A stretch of DNA of 64,000 bases, taken from positions 18,032,501 to 18,096,500 of the forward strand of contig NC_084467.1 in assembly GCF_027409185.1 (NCBI RefSeq). Direction: 5' to 3'. The translations under genes were made by a program, and so were the position numbers. The stretch is from Cynocephalus volans. Taxonomy: Eukaryota > Chordata > Mammalia > Dermoptera > Cynocephalidae. A model generated the notes under the pieces. That model did no database searches. It was not told the origin of the DNA and saw nothing but the letters and a program-made list of their open reading frames with translations. Below, piece by piece: positions 13,349-24,080 of this stretch (position 1 is the first letter of the stretch; every line of letters starts with the position of its first letter).

Positions 13349-14418
13349 TGTAGAGGCCAAGGGAAAACTCCCTCTTCACCCCTGAAGTTTCATTAATAAG
13401 AATTACTGATGAATTTAGATTAGTATGAAGAGAAGGCATAACAAATTTTATTATTCAATGTGTTGGGAGGGGGCAAAACATGGGGGAATCACAGGAGAGT
13501 CATGTTTCAATTCCCCAGTGAGGCACAAAGCTTATATATCAGTGTTCGTGAGAGAGAGAAAACGGGGGTGGGGGACTCTACTCAAAGTAGAGACATCTTG
13601 TATACAGGTGAAAATACTTCAGGTAATCTCACTGCTGTTCTCAGAAAGAATAGATAGAAGACAAAGGAGGGGCACCCCAGAGGAATTGTAAGATCCGTGC
13701 ACCATGCACAAATCCCACAGACTGGGACGGCTCACTTCAGAAAGACCATGAGACTGAGACCGATGCAATCAAGCAAGAGGGACTTTATTCCAGCATGCTG
13801 GGGTCACTTAGTCTCCTGGACAGAAGGGACCCCGAGTTTACAGTACAAGCACCTTTTATACAGTTTTTCTGAACAGATCTTTGTGACAGGATGAGTTGTT
13901 GGTTATCTGTGGTGCCTTTAGATTTATGGGTAGACTTTAGCAGGCTGGTACCCTGATAGAGTTGTGGTGCCTTTAGATTTACAGGTAGGCTTTAGCAGGC
14001 TGGCTGGCACCCCGATAAGGAACAGCACATTTCTCAATCATTTATCTTCCCCGGGGTCTGGCCAGGTGGTCTTTAGATAAGGAACTAGTCAGTTCCTGGA
14101 ACCGGGTGGGGGTCATTCCCTTCCTGGAATGTTTAGTGTGCTCGGGCCCGCCTGACCTCTATACAGCCTCTCAGAAGCTGCTTTACTTAAAATGTTTTTA
14201 GCAAGCATTTGTTACAAAACTACGTATATTAAAGTTATATTTTTCTTTACAGAATTTACAGATGTAAATTCCTTTCCTGTTTGCATTTACAGATGTAAAT
14301 TTCTTCAGATGAAAAACAGCCTTCTAGTTATTCTTGGTTTTCCAGGCTCTCTGAATTAACCATCTCGAAATATGTCAAAGAAATACATTTTGGTACCAAT
14401 ACATTTTGCTTTCCTACA
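13349..14418 (-). repeat. LTR family B, 3' LTR of a minus-strand provirus (interrupted)
   Basis: The element begins 'tgtagaggccaagggaaaac' and ends 'gctttcctaca' on the plus strand, giving TG...CA ends on both strands. It shares colinear sequence with 29,455-31,366 ('cataacaaattttattatt', 'catctcgaaatatgtcaaag'). Just beyond 14,418 the minus strand shows 'aaaggggagact', a polypurine tract as expected next to a 3' LTR. It is split by another LTR at 13,687-14,165. Confidence 0.75.
13687..14165 (-). repeat. LTR family C inserted in LTR B
   Basis: The inserted piece runs from 'tgtaagatccgtgcacc' to 'gacctctataca' (TG...CA). On the minus strand it carries 'agcatgctggaataaag' and a following 'cctcttgcttgattgc' motif, matching the R region of the plus-strand LTR at 16,630-17,080. 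It is a gammaretrovirus-type (ERV1) LTR in the opposite orientation to that copy. Confidence 0.65.
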
Positions 14419-15142
14419 GTCTCCCCTTTGAAACTTTAATTTTTAGAAAGTTTCACATATTAAAGTAGGATTGGTAGCTATGGAGAGATTTGGGTTAAAA
14501 GTTTGGAGATAAGAGATAGGCAAAAGAAAAAGCATAAATTGGAACAAGTAGAAAAAAACAAATTTGAGTATGCTGCTTCATATTTTTTTGAGTCCATCTC
14601 TTAGTCCTGAGAATAGGTCAGTTTGGTTAAACAGTTTTCTCCCACTCCAAGAAGTGGCACTGCAGATGGGCTACCATCAAGGCTAGATCTCTGTATGGTG
14701 TAAGAATACAGGTATTTAATAAGATATTTTTCTATGAAAACAAAAACAATGGTTAATGTCAGGAGTTGTTTATAAGCTAGTTTTTCTACAGTCTTTGAAG
14801 CATCTTCATTTGGAGTAGCTGGCAGTGGCAATCTGACAGGTTTTTCTGGACTGCAGTTGCCATGTACAAAGTTTGTCCAAGTATTAAGTGGGTTAAGGAT
14901 GATTTTTCTTCAAAGCCAAAATCACTTAAACTTGCAGGGCCTTGGGACAAAGGCAGCTTTAATTTCTAGTTATTCCAAATCAGAAGTGTGGAAGAAAAAG
15001 TGAAACATTAATCTGGAGAGTCACTGTGGATACTGGAAGAAATTAAAAATTCAGGATTCAGTCTAGATAATAAAAACTAAAAATAATAATAATAATGGTC
15101 AGGGCTAGAATCTAATAATAGGTGTACTATAGTTTTCTTCTT

Positions 15143-15285
15143 TTTTTTTTTTTTTGTCGTTTCTTTGTGACTGGCACTCAGCCAGTGAGTGCACCGGTCA
15201 TTCCTATATAGGATCCGAACCAGCGGCGGGAGCGTCGCCGCGCTCCCAGCGCAGCACTCTACCGAGTGCGCCACGGGCTCGGCCC
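15143..15285 (-). repeat. CYN-type SINE (antisense)
   Basis: The poly-T run, then 'gactggcactcagccagtga', 'cctatataggatccgaacc' and the terminal 'gccacgggctcggccc' give a reversed monomer-type tRNA-derived SINE. A target-site duplication 'gttttcttctt' flanks it (15,132-15,142 and 15,286-15,296). Confidence 0.9.
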
Positions 15286-15633
15286 GTTTTCTTCTTCTGA
15301 AACATAATTTTCCTCTCTTCATGTCCCTCCTTTCTACCAAAGATATTTACAACAAGACAAATTTATTTGCAAAATAAGTTTAGTCTCTGGCCTGATTATT
15401 TGCATAAAGTGCAACGAGAATAGTGATTTATTATGTAGGCTCCTTTTAGGTTGGCTTTGCAGGGACTTTTATAAGGAATCTCAGATTACATTTTTAAAAG
15501 CCTCTGGGGGCTTAGAAAGCCAAGCTGAGGATTTGATTCACTCTCAGAACATTTGTCCGAGGTGAATGAATTCCTCTTTTCCAGAGATTCTCAAAATATC
15601 AAGTCTCTTGGGCCTGTCGGAAAATGACATTCT

Positions 15634-15816
15634 TGTACTGGACAGATCATCTATGCAACAAACCAACAGAGGAACAGTTAATCTATCAGATGAAGAGAAC
15701 AAATCTGTGGTTATTGGGGGGGAGGGGGAGGGAAAAAGGGAGAGATTGGATAGGGTTATAAAGAATAAGTATGATTTGTAACAATGAATATGCTAATCAA
15801 AAAAAAAGAAAGAAAG
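15634..15816 (+). mobile_element. 5'-truncated L1 3' end
   Basis: This short piece ends in an L1 3'-UTR signature ('gagggggagggaaaaaggga', 'aagaataagtatgatttgta', 'caatgaatatgctaatc') and an A-rich tail. It is flanked by a duplication of about 15 bases reading 'gaaaatgacattctt' (near 15,619 and 15,817). It is a typical 5'-truncated LINE insertion, similar in sequence to the 3' end of the L1 at 18,482-20,220. Confidence 0.8.
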
Positions 15817-16629
15817 AAAATGACATTCTTTACTTACAGCAAGGCTGGGAACCAAGAACCTTGTAAAGGAATGTGTAAACAAGGTACCAGACGAGTCTTT
15901 CTCCAAGTCTATTGGCTTTATAAAGTCAATCTCAATCCCTCAAAGCTGCCTGGACATATCTGAAAATATGACATTCCCATCAAACCCTTGGTGAAATAAC
16001 CAGTGTCTCCAATTTTGTCCTGTTACAAAAGAAAACAGATTCTATTGAAGTTATGCAAATAACTATACTGCCATAAAATAAGCATACTCATGAATAGTTT
16101 CAAAATCCTGGAGGAATCAAGTAGAGAAAAATAAATGTTTCAGTTTGGCTCACAAAAGTATACTTTACAAAATAGCCCAAAAGAGAAAAAAAAAAAAATC
16201 CTTAAGATCTAGAAAACAAAACATAAAAAGAATTACCAATGTTTCAAACAAAAAAGTAAAAAAAAAAACAAACCACCACACATTTTAGTTCTTTATCGGC
16301 TCAGTCCCATGTAATTAATTCTTGTTCTGTTTGATGTTAGGTTAGCAATTTTACAGGTCCAGTTTTTCCAGTGGCATTCTGGAGTTTTTACCCAATCCAA
16401 CTGAATAATCTCAATGTCATCAGCAAAGGTCTGTATTTCAGAGTACCCATCAGAGTCTTTTTATCCTTTCCATGATTTTCTTTGAAAAAATAACATTCTA
16501 GGATTTGTAATGACCTTTTAAAAACAATATCAAAATAAAGCAATTTACTGTGGCATGACTAAAGACACAATTGACAAAAAATTTGGTTATTTCCATGGCC
16601 TACAATAATTTTTCATGATAGCCATAACT

Positions 16630-17080
16630 ATGATGATGTGGACCTGAACCCCTTCCCCCACCCCTGAATATTAACTGACTAGCTTTTCTGCTTCTGTAAT
16701 TAGCTTGCGCAAGGTTTTACAAGCCCCTGCGGGTGGGACTTTCCCAAACCGCCCAAAGTTCACCCAGTTCCGGGAAGGGCCTAACCACACAAGGGGTGGG
16801 CTGTTGGGCAATTCCCCAGTTCCTTGTCTGTGTACCACCCCACTGAAAGCTACCAATGAATTTAAAAGTCACCTCAGGTGACCAATAAGCTGTATACAAC
16901 TCATCCTGTTGCCAAAGTCTGCCTACCAAACTGTATAAAAAGTGCTCTTATTAAGAGCTCGGGGCCATTTCTGTCCTGAAGACAGAGCAACCCCAGCATG
17001 CTGGAAATAAAAAACCTCTTGCTAGATTGCAGCGATCTCTGTCTCCTGGTCTTTGCGAGATGAGCCTTCCCAACAAGTAA
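16630..17080 (+). repeat. LTR family D, ERV1 (gammaretrovirus-type) LTR
   Basis: This LTR has promoter-like elements in the right order: a 'tataaaaagtgctc' box near 16,934, then 'gcatgctggaaataaaaaac' (polyadenylation signal in R), and an end in 'cttcccaaca'. Its R-U5 part is related to LTR C at 13,687-14,165. No primer-binding site or gag follows directly, so it is probably solo. Confidence 0.7.
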
Positions 17081-18481
17081 GATTCACGCTTTCAGGCCAG
17101 TCTTACATTGATAACATATACTGAGACATATCAGATTAGGAATTTTGTACAATTTTTGTAATATATATTAATGACATTTGTACAAATGTAAAGCTACATA
17201 TTTTGAGAGAAGAAAAACTTAAATCTTTCACTCCATTTTCCAAAGTAACTGAATAATGACACAGAATCCATTTTTCATTCTCTCTCCTGTCTTTTTGCAG
17301 TTTACTCAAAAAGTAAACAAAAATCTTTTACTATCCCTTATCAATATTATGCAAAAATTTTGTTTAAAAAGAGAAAACCAAATTTTACTTATGTACCAGT
17401 GTACTATCAGTGCTAAAGCCAATTTTAATAAAATCTTATAAACAAATCTATCAAGTTTCAGTCAGTGTCGACCACATAAGACAAGATTTTTACAAACCTT
17501 TTATAACCTCTTACAAAATTTTCTCAACTATATCCACTTAGTTTTATCTGTATTTCTTTTCATTTCTTAAACTGAAGCAACCTTTAAATACTGTCTAAAA
17601 TAGATGAATTTCCTTTCCTTTAACAAAAACCACATCCTCACGTCCTTTTTATAACCTTTACCAGTAATATGTTTTACTTTCCTCACGTCTTACTTTTCTT
17701 ATACACTATACTCTGTACACAGAATTGTTTCTCTCATACCTAATAGTTTTAATTACATATATTGACTACAATTTTAATTTTTAGTGAAAAACCTAGAAGC
17801 AAGCAATTTTGCACCATTTCATGTCAACATTTGGAGATGGAAAACATTTCCTGATTTTTGAAAAGACACATTTCTTCTTAATTTTTTGACAGATCTAAAT
17901 ATAGTTAGCTTTTTATATACCATGTAAAAACAAGATGTCAAAGTATGTAAACTTAAACCATTTTTAATAGTAATGTTTCAGTATTTTAACTTATTTTGAA
18001 AGAGCTCAGACATCTTATGATTACCTATTAATCTAATATAACACAATTTTAAGATTTCAAACTACTGAAAAGAATTTTTTAAACGATGATAAGTTGGGCC
18101 GGCCCTGTGGCGCACTCGGGAGAGTGCAGCACTTGGGAGCGCAGCGGCACTCCCGCTGCAGGTTCGGATCCTATATTGGAATGGCCGGTGCACTCACTGG
18201 CTGAGCACGGTGCGGGCGACACCACGCCATGGGTTGCGATCCCTTACTGGTCACAAAAAGACAAAAAAAAAAAAAAAAAGATGATAAGTTCATTTATAAA
18301 TGTTTAACCCATTCACATTGCCCTAATTTAATCATTCTTAACAATTATATTTGAATTGTTCATGGAAAACAGAGCTAGCCATTTATTTATTTTTTCTTTG
18401 GAAAGGGCAAAACCAAGCTAAACCTGTATCAACCAGTCTGAACTAAGGTCTTTGAAATGTTGGACATAGACACCATTTTTA
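17081..18481. other. AT-rich intergenic stretch, no gene
   Basis: Apart from a SINE at 18,096-18,279 this 1.4 kb is AT-rich, has no open frame over about 65 codons, and shows no element I can name. It probably belongs to the interior of provirus B. Confidence 0.4.
18096..18279 (+). repeat. CYN-type SINE, longer form
   Basis: The copy begins 'gggccggccctgtggcgcac', continues past the usual monomer end with 'tggctgagcacggtgcggg', and ends in an A-rich tail. An 11-bp duplication 'gatgataagtt' (18,085-18,095 and 18,280-18,290) bounds it. It is longer than the 15,143 copy and keeps part of a second tRNA-like unit. Confidence 0.9.
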
Positions 18482-18618
18482 TTTATTTGTTTGTTTGTTT
18501 GTTTATTTATTTTTATTGAATCATAATTGATTATACATGTTTTTGGGATTCAGTGTTGACATACATTGATCAAATCAATATTATTAGTATGTATATTGTT
18601 ACAAATTGTACTTGTTCT

Positions 18619-18763
18619 TGGGCTGAGCCCGTGGCGCACTTGGGAGAGTGCAGCGCTGGGAGCGCGGCGATGCTCCCACCACGGGTTCGGATCCTATATA
18701 GGAATGGCGGGTGCACTCACTGGCTGAGTGCTGGTCACGAAAAAGACAAAAAAAAAAAAAAAA
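18619..18763 (+). repeat. CYN-type SINE nested in the L1
   Basis: The copy starts 'tgggctgagcccgtggcgca' and ends in an A tail. The 17-bp duplication 'caaattgtacttgttct' (18,602-18,618 and 18,764-18,780) lies within the L1 3' UTR, so this SINE is younger than the L1. Confidence 0.92.
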
Positions 18764-19204
18764 CAAATTGTACTTGTTCTTTATGCGCCTTGTCCAATCT
18801 CTACCTATCCCCCTCTCCCTCTTCCCTCCCACCACTGATAACCCAAGATTTCTTCTCTCCGTCTGAAAGACTAATGGTTACTTTGTTGATTTGTTGCCTA
18901 GATGGTCTGTCCAATGCTGAAAGGTGTGTTCAGGTCTCCCAATACTATCATAGAGCAGGTGCTTCTTCTGTCACTCTGGAATGGGCTTTGTGGAGAGAGA
19001 TATCCTATTCTTTTCTTTGGTCTCTACTGGTGACTCCTTGTGTCAATGCACTCCAGTGGCTGGCAGACCATCTGCATGGTGGTTGTGATGTCTAGCCACT
19101 TTTGCAGCAGCCGTGGTTACTGTGGTGTCTGTGGTGGCCACCCACCTGGAGGTGATGTTTTTGGCATGCTCCTTGGTGCTGGTGGTGTGCCTGGTTGGGG
19201 GGTT

Positions 19205-19343
19205 CCAGTCCCTGGCTCCATACCCCAGGCCCCCAGGCAGGCCCCAAGGCACTGGAGGTGTGCCTAGATGTAGAAGTGGGGTCCAGTCCCTGGCTCCATT
19301 CCTCAGGTCCCCTGGCAGGCCCCTAGGCACTGGTTGTGTGCCT
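19205..19343 (-). repeat. Tandem units in L1 5' UTR
   Basis: Two imperfect units of about 77 bases ('ccagtccctggctccat' through 'caaggcactggaggtgtgcc') occur back to back. Shorter repeats of about 26 bases ('ctggtcccttgcaatg') lie at 19,735-19,800. Such 5'-UTR monomers often carry the L1 promoter; promoter activity here is inferred. Confidence 0.7.
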
Positions 19344-20357
19344 GTGCCAGAACTAATCTTTTGTCCTTTGCTTGCTTCTAAAACAGGGGAGCTTCCTGTG
19401 GGAAACAGTACTTGAGCTGTGTTGTCAAGCCAAATTGCTGCTTTGTTGCTGTTTCCTATGGAAGACTTTTTGTGCAGCTCAGGGTTTAATGGTTGACCTT
19501 ATAGGTACTTCTGGCTCTCCAGAAACTGGGTGCTCCTGGGTAGTGTAGAAATTCTGATCTGGGCCTGAATCTTTTTATCAAACTGCACCCCATGCAATTC
19601 TGCCTTCTTGACCAGTCTCTTCTGAGTGGTCCTGCGCTGATTGGGGGCAGATCGGCTGTCCTTGCTGTGTCCCAGTGTTCTCCTGGTGGGCCTGTCTCCC
19701 CCACTGCCCATGCTCCAAACACTTCCCATGGGAAGTGGTCCCTTGGAAGGGACCCTGAACTGGTCCCTTGCAATGGACCTTGAGCTGGTCCCTTGCAATG
19801 ACTCACCAGCCTCTGAGTGGTTCCCCTTTTTCAGCTGTTCTGGCTCCTCACTCCTGCATGGGTCCACAGGAACCCTATTAGTGATCTTGCTGTCCTGGGG
19901 GCCACCAAGGCCCTCTTCTACCCTGCCACCTCCAAGCAACTCCATCCAAAGGGCACAGCTGCAGCTTCTGCTGGCTCCTGCTCCATGTGCTCAGCAGCTC
20001 CAGCCTTAAAGCAGCCACAGCCCAAAACACTCCAAGCAGTTTTTTCTTTCTCTCATCGTGGCTTCTCCCCCTTCACAAACTCTGTAGGTCTCTCCTCCTC
20101 TTCCCCTGAGCTCCAGCAGCCCCAGCTTGGCTGTTGCTACATTTTTATAGTTGCAAATTGGTTGATTTGTGGGAGAGAGTGATGCTGGTGACTGTCTATT
20201 CTGCCATCTTGACTGGAACCTCTAGACACCATTTTTAAAGTCCCTTCCTGGGTTCACATGGCACCCTGGACATCCATGAAGGGCAGAGCCCATCTGGGTT
20301 AATGCTTCTTAGGGTAATGGGTGCAGTGGCGCAAACACCATCAACACCCTCACCATC

Positions 20358-20561
20358 ATGGGGGGCACCACCTCTAAACCCACCACCCTAGCGTGTATGC
20401 TCAAAAACTTCAAGAAAGGGTACTCAGAGGACTGTGGGGTCAAGATAACTCCCAGGATGCTCCAAACCCTTTGCAAACTTGAGTGGCCCACCTTCCAGGG
20501 GACCTCAGCCACCCAGATTAATTCCGATTCTCCATACACAAAGGATGGTGCAGAGTCTTAG
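20358..20561 (+). pseudogene. ERV1 gag matrix fragment (broken)
   Basis: An open frame begins with MGGTTS, the N-terminal glycine context typical of a myristoylated gammaretroviral matrix, and contains a 'LEWPTF' motif typical of the family. It ends after 67 codons and the frame is lost. The fragment marks the start of a degraded gammaretrovirus-like ERV on the plus strand that extends to about 24,440. No working Gag is encoded. Confidence 0.7.
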
Positions 20562-20730
20562 CAGTGCACTCGCTCCAAGATTGACGGACCATGAGAGACC
20601 CAAAGCCTATCTTCCAAGGGGCCACAGATGATGAGCAACTGCCCTCTACTGCACCACCTGGCCCCACCACTCCCTCACACTCACACACCAGCCCACCTGG
20701 GAGGACTGTCACAATCCTAGGGAAGCCCAA

Positions 20731-20990
20731 TTGGGAATCCAAGAACACATCCACTGGTTGCAAGAGGCAGGAATCCTGGTAGCACCCGGGAACATGCCAC
20801 TTCTGCCAGTCAAGAAGCCCAATGGAAAGGGGTACCATCTGGTCCAGGACCTGCACACAGTTAATGAGGCTGCTGTTACCCTCCACAAAAGAAAACACAC
20901 AAAAGCCTACCAGAGCTCTTGGAGGAATTCCCATCCATATGGGCTGAAAAGCTCCCCCACACACATGGCAAAGAACCATGCCCCACATAC
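20731..20990 (+). pseudogene. ERV1 pol (reverse transcriptase N-terminal) fragment out of place
   Basis: The residues 'GILVAP' and 'PLLPVKKPNGKGY' are typical of the fingers of gammaretroviral reverse transcriptase. A different frame at about 20,915-20,990 resembles the pol segment that normally precedes them. The stretch lies between matrix-like and capsid-like sequence, which is not the retroviral order. It is truncated and frame-shifted. Confidence 0.6.
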
Positions 20991-21039
20991 TTATTGCCCA
21001 GGGCCACTCTAGTCAGGCTATAGCAGCACTGAGGAGCAA

Positions 21040-21530
21040 TGATGCATCCTGATGGGGGCACGACAATGGCGCCAGGAACAAGCACCTGCCAGCACCTTAG
21101 ACCCTGAAATACGGGCCAGAAATGCAGCCCCTGACACCCCGCTGGCCTGGGACTTCAGTGATGAAGAGGGGAGAAACAGCCTCCTATGGTATCGGGAAGC
21201 TCTCCTCTGTGGACTAAGGGCTGGAGCAAAGAGGCCGACCAACATGTCCAAGACCACACTGGTGACTCAGAAGTCTGACCAGCCACCCACAGAGTTCTAT
21301 GAAAGGCTGTGTGAAGCCTTCTGGGTCTACACACCATTTGGTCCTGAGGAAACAGAGAACCAACAAATGGTCAATGCAGCCTTTGTATCCCAGTCTTTGC
21401 TGACATCCAACAAAAACTCCAGAAATTAGAGGGCTTCACTGGAATGAATGTGATGCAACTGATGGAGGTGGCCAATGAGGTCTTCATCAACTGGATCGAG
21501 AGGCTCAAAAGGAGGCCAACAGCTGTATGA
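21040..21530 (+). pseudogene. ERV1 gag capsid fragment (broken)
   Basis: The frame at 21,052-21,429 carries capsid C-terminal-like motifs ('GAKRPTNMSK', 'FYERLCEAF', 'ENQQMVNAAFV'), as in gammaretroviral Gag. A frame change near 21,395 moves the continuing similarity ('QKLQKLEGF') to another frame, after which it ends in a stop. No complete capsid or nucleocapsid follows. Confidence 0.75.
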
Positions 21531-21769
21531 AACATAAGGTGTCTGTGCTGGCAGCAGTGCTCAGAAACCCGGATCCAGTCCAGAAACCTGGCCCCACCCA
21601 TACAAAAGAGGGGTTAAATCATCCAGCCCTCCACAAACTTATCAGCCTCGCCAGAGCAGATTCAGACTAGGGAAGACTGGGCCCCCTGCTCCTTGGCCCC
21701 TGGGAGCCCACAGTCCAGGTGATGTTGGGTGGCTAACTGATGAATTCCTGTACTAAGAACTAATATATG

Positions 21770-22050
21770 AGATATACTCCAGCAGGCCTTATCTGACAGA
21801 CCTGTCCTTGACTGACCCAGACATAGAACTGTTCACAGATGGGAGCAGCTATGTCCAGGAAGGAAAATGAAGAGCTGGATATGTGGTAACTACTCAAAAA
21901 GAGTTATAGAGGCAAAGCCCCTGCCTCAAGGTTGGTCAGCACAGTGAGCAGAACTATGGGCACTAATCCAAACACTCAGATACTCAAAGGGGTAATGGGT
22001 CGATATCTACACCGATTCTAAGTATGCCTTCACCTGTGGAATATGCTATA
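21770..22050 (+). pseudogene. ERV1 RNase H fragment, N-terminal part
   Basis: The motif 'LFTDGSSYV' around 21,830 is the start of the retroviral RNase H domain with its first catalytic aspartate. Stop codons occur within the next 60 codons. Most of the reverse transcriptase that should precede it is absent. The domain is cut at about 22,050 by an insertion and resumes at 22,590. Confidence 0.7.
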
Positions 22051-22059
22051 AAGCATAAG

Positions 22060-22590
22060 TACTTCACAGGGCCTGGTTTTCCAAAGCCTTGCAGTTTCAA
22101 ATATAGACCTTGCAAGGACAGGAAATTTTCCTCTGGCTATAAGTCTCTGGTGTGAGGTAAAGAATTGTGGCACAGCAGGTTGCTGGCTCAAAGACAGACT
22201 AGTTACCAATTGTTATGTAAAGATACTGAGAAATTGCTGTTAAGAAGGAATGTTTGCTAAGATCAAGCTTGTGTTGATAGCCTTACTGGAATGTCATCTG
22301 GCTTGTTTCACTGAAAGTTACCAGCCTGTATTGTTAAACTATAGCCCCACCTTTGTTCTCTTCCTTTAACTTCCTGGTCTGGAAAATAAATGCAGGAAGA
22401 GAACCCCAATTCGGCATTAATTTTCCCAAGGAAGGGATGCCTCTTGCTGGAGGGTCCCAGGAAAGTTAACCACTTCGGGGCTTCTCGCTGCTCAGTAGAG
22501 ATGGACTTTGAGTAATCCTTTGCATCTCGGTCACCCAGGGGAAGTGTGGTAACAAATCTGTCGGGGGGCAGAGCAACACAAAGCAACATT
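22060..22590 (+). repeat. LTR-like insertion splitting RNase H
   Basis: About 0.5 kb with no retroviral coding similarity separates the two RNase H parts. It contains 'ggaaaataaatgcaggaaga' with an AATAAA, as in an LTR R region, and has possible TG...CA ends from about 22,150 to 22,553. The exact edges and any duplication could not be settled. Confidence 0.5.
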
Positions 22591-22915
22591 CACCACCTTA
22601 CACATCCATGGGACCATATACAAGGAAAGGGGGCTGTTGTCAGCAGAGGGAAAGATGATTAAAGACAAAGAAGAGATCCTCCAACTCCTTGAAGGAGTGT
22701 GGGAGACAACTCAAGTGGCCGTCATTCACTGCAAAGGACATCAGGAAGGGACTGACAAAATCAGTAAAGGAAACTGGCTGGCAGACCAAATGGCCAAGAG
22801 AGCAGCCACCCAAACAGAGCCTGCTGTGGACTTGGGCAATGTTGCCAAAATCATGTTGGTACCAGAAACAACAAAACACCCAAGGTACACAAAGGAAGAA
22901 GCTCGATGAGCAGCT
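22590..22915 (+). pseudogene. ERV1 RNase H fragment, C-terminal part
   Basis: The open frame from about 22,637 contains 'AVIHCKGHQEG' and 'NWLADQMAKRAA', which are the closing motifs of gammaretroviral RNase H. It ends with a stop at 22,907. It continues the domain started at 21,770. Confidence 0.75.
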
Positions 22916-23640
22916 AGCGAAGTGGGGAGAAAGACTGAGGATGGATGGTGGAAGCTCCCAGATCAGAGACTTCTGGTTCCCCAGCAGTTGGCCTACCAGA
23001 TGGTGTCACAATATCCCATTGGTGTCACAATGACCCATTGGTGAAAAACAACTCTTGAAGCCACACTGAGCAGATACTACTTTATAACCAGACTCCCTTT
23101 GCTGTGTGCCCAGATCAGTTACTGATGTCCATCATGAGCCCAGAGCATTGCCAGACAAAAACCCAAGCCACCTCCAGGCATACAAACAACTGGGACTGCA
23201 CCGTTCAAAGACTTAGTGTACCTTCTAGTTTTAATCTGCTCCTTCACTGGATGGGTTAAGGCTCTGCCAGCCTGTACTGAGCAAGCATGGGAAATAGCCA
23301 GGGCCTTCCTAAAGGAAGTCATACCAAGGCATGGGCTGCCACTAACTATAGGATCTGACAACAGGCCAGCTTTTGTGTCAGAAATTGTTCAGACTTTGGC
23401 CAAGATGCTAGGAATCAGGTGGAAACTCCATGGAGCATATAGGTCACAAAGCTCAGGGAAAGTTGAGCACATGAATCAGACCCTCAAGACCACTCTAGCT
23501 AAGCTATGCCAGGTTGCCTTAGGTAGATATGCTACCCTTAACCTTACTCCAGGTCCGATGCATGCCAGGGCCTTTGGGGTATTCCCCTTATGAAATCATG
23601 GGTGGGAGGCCACCCCCAATTACAGCCAAACTAAAGGGAA
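22916..23640 (+). pseudogene. ERV1 integrase fragment (broken)
   Basis: The frame 23,216-23,593 shows integrase core features: 'IGSDNRPAF' with the second catalytic Asp and 'YRSQSSGKVEHMNQTL' with the catalytic Glu. The section holding the first catalytic Asp is not recognisable. Upstream (22,916-23,200) is a decayed N-terminal part with stops. The element cannot integrate. Confidence 0.75.
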
Positions 23641-24080
23641 ACCCCCAACATCTAGGAAACTAGGGTTATCCCAACAATTGCAAGCTCTAGGAAAAACTTT
23701 CCATCAGATCACAAGGGAAGTACTAGAGTGGGCCCCTATCCCTTTAGGAAACTGGACACACCCCCATCAACCTGGGGATATGGTCTGGGTCAAAGATTGG
23801 AAAAAGAGGCCTCTCCAGCCTGTCTGGACGATCCCCCCCACAGAGTTATTCTAACTACCACCACAGCTATTAAAGTTGCAGGTCTCATGCCCTGAATCCA
23901 CTACACGCAGGTCAAAAATGCAGCCACACCGGATGACACAATGCCCTGGACCATAAAGACTGACCCCATGAACCCACTCAAGGTCCTACTCCGGAGGCGA
24001 CCAAACAACAGCCCTGCCCTTGTCAGTCTGGGAGCTGACCAGTCAATGCACAGCTGAAGCTTGAGGATCTCCGATGAGGG
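23641..24080 (+). pseudogene. ERV1 pol 3' end remnant
   Basis: This is the decayed C-terminal part of integrase, with many stops, leading into the 3' LTR. I see no envelope gene. It is joined to the previous fragment only by position. Confidence 0.45.

Larger units (their letters stand above)
14419..16629 (-). other. AT-rich non-coding internal remnant of provirus B
   Basis: This sequence follows the polypurine tract of LTR B and holds no gene. Apart from a SINE (15,143-15,285) and a short L1 3' end (15,634-15,816) it is AT-rich unique-looking sequence without open frames over about 90 codons. I assign it to the interior of the old provirus by position only. Confidence 0.4.
18482..20220 (-). 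mobile_element. L1 with both ends but an internal deletion
   Basis: On the minus strand the element starts with an L1-like 5' UTR ('gtcaagatggcagaatagac' at about 20,212), runs through about 1.2 kb of 5' UTR that includes two tandem units near 19,205-19,343, then a short ORF2 endonuclease-like piece near 18,880-18,960, and finally the 3' UTR and poly(A). ORF1, the reverse transcriptase and most of ORF2 are missing. Flanking 'tagacaccattttta' copies (18,466 and 20,223) show it is one insertion. A SINE sits inside its 3' UTR. It cannot encode retrotransposition proteins. Confidence 0.8.
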
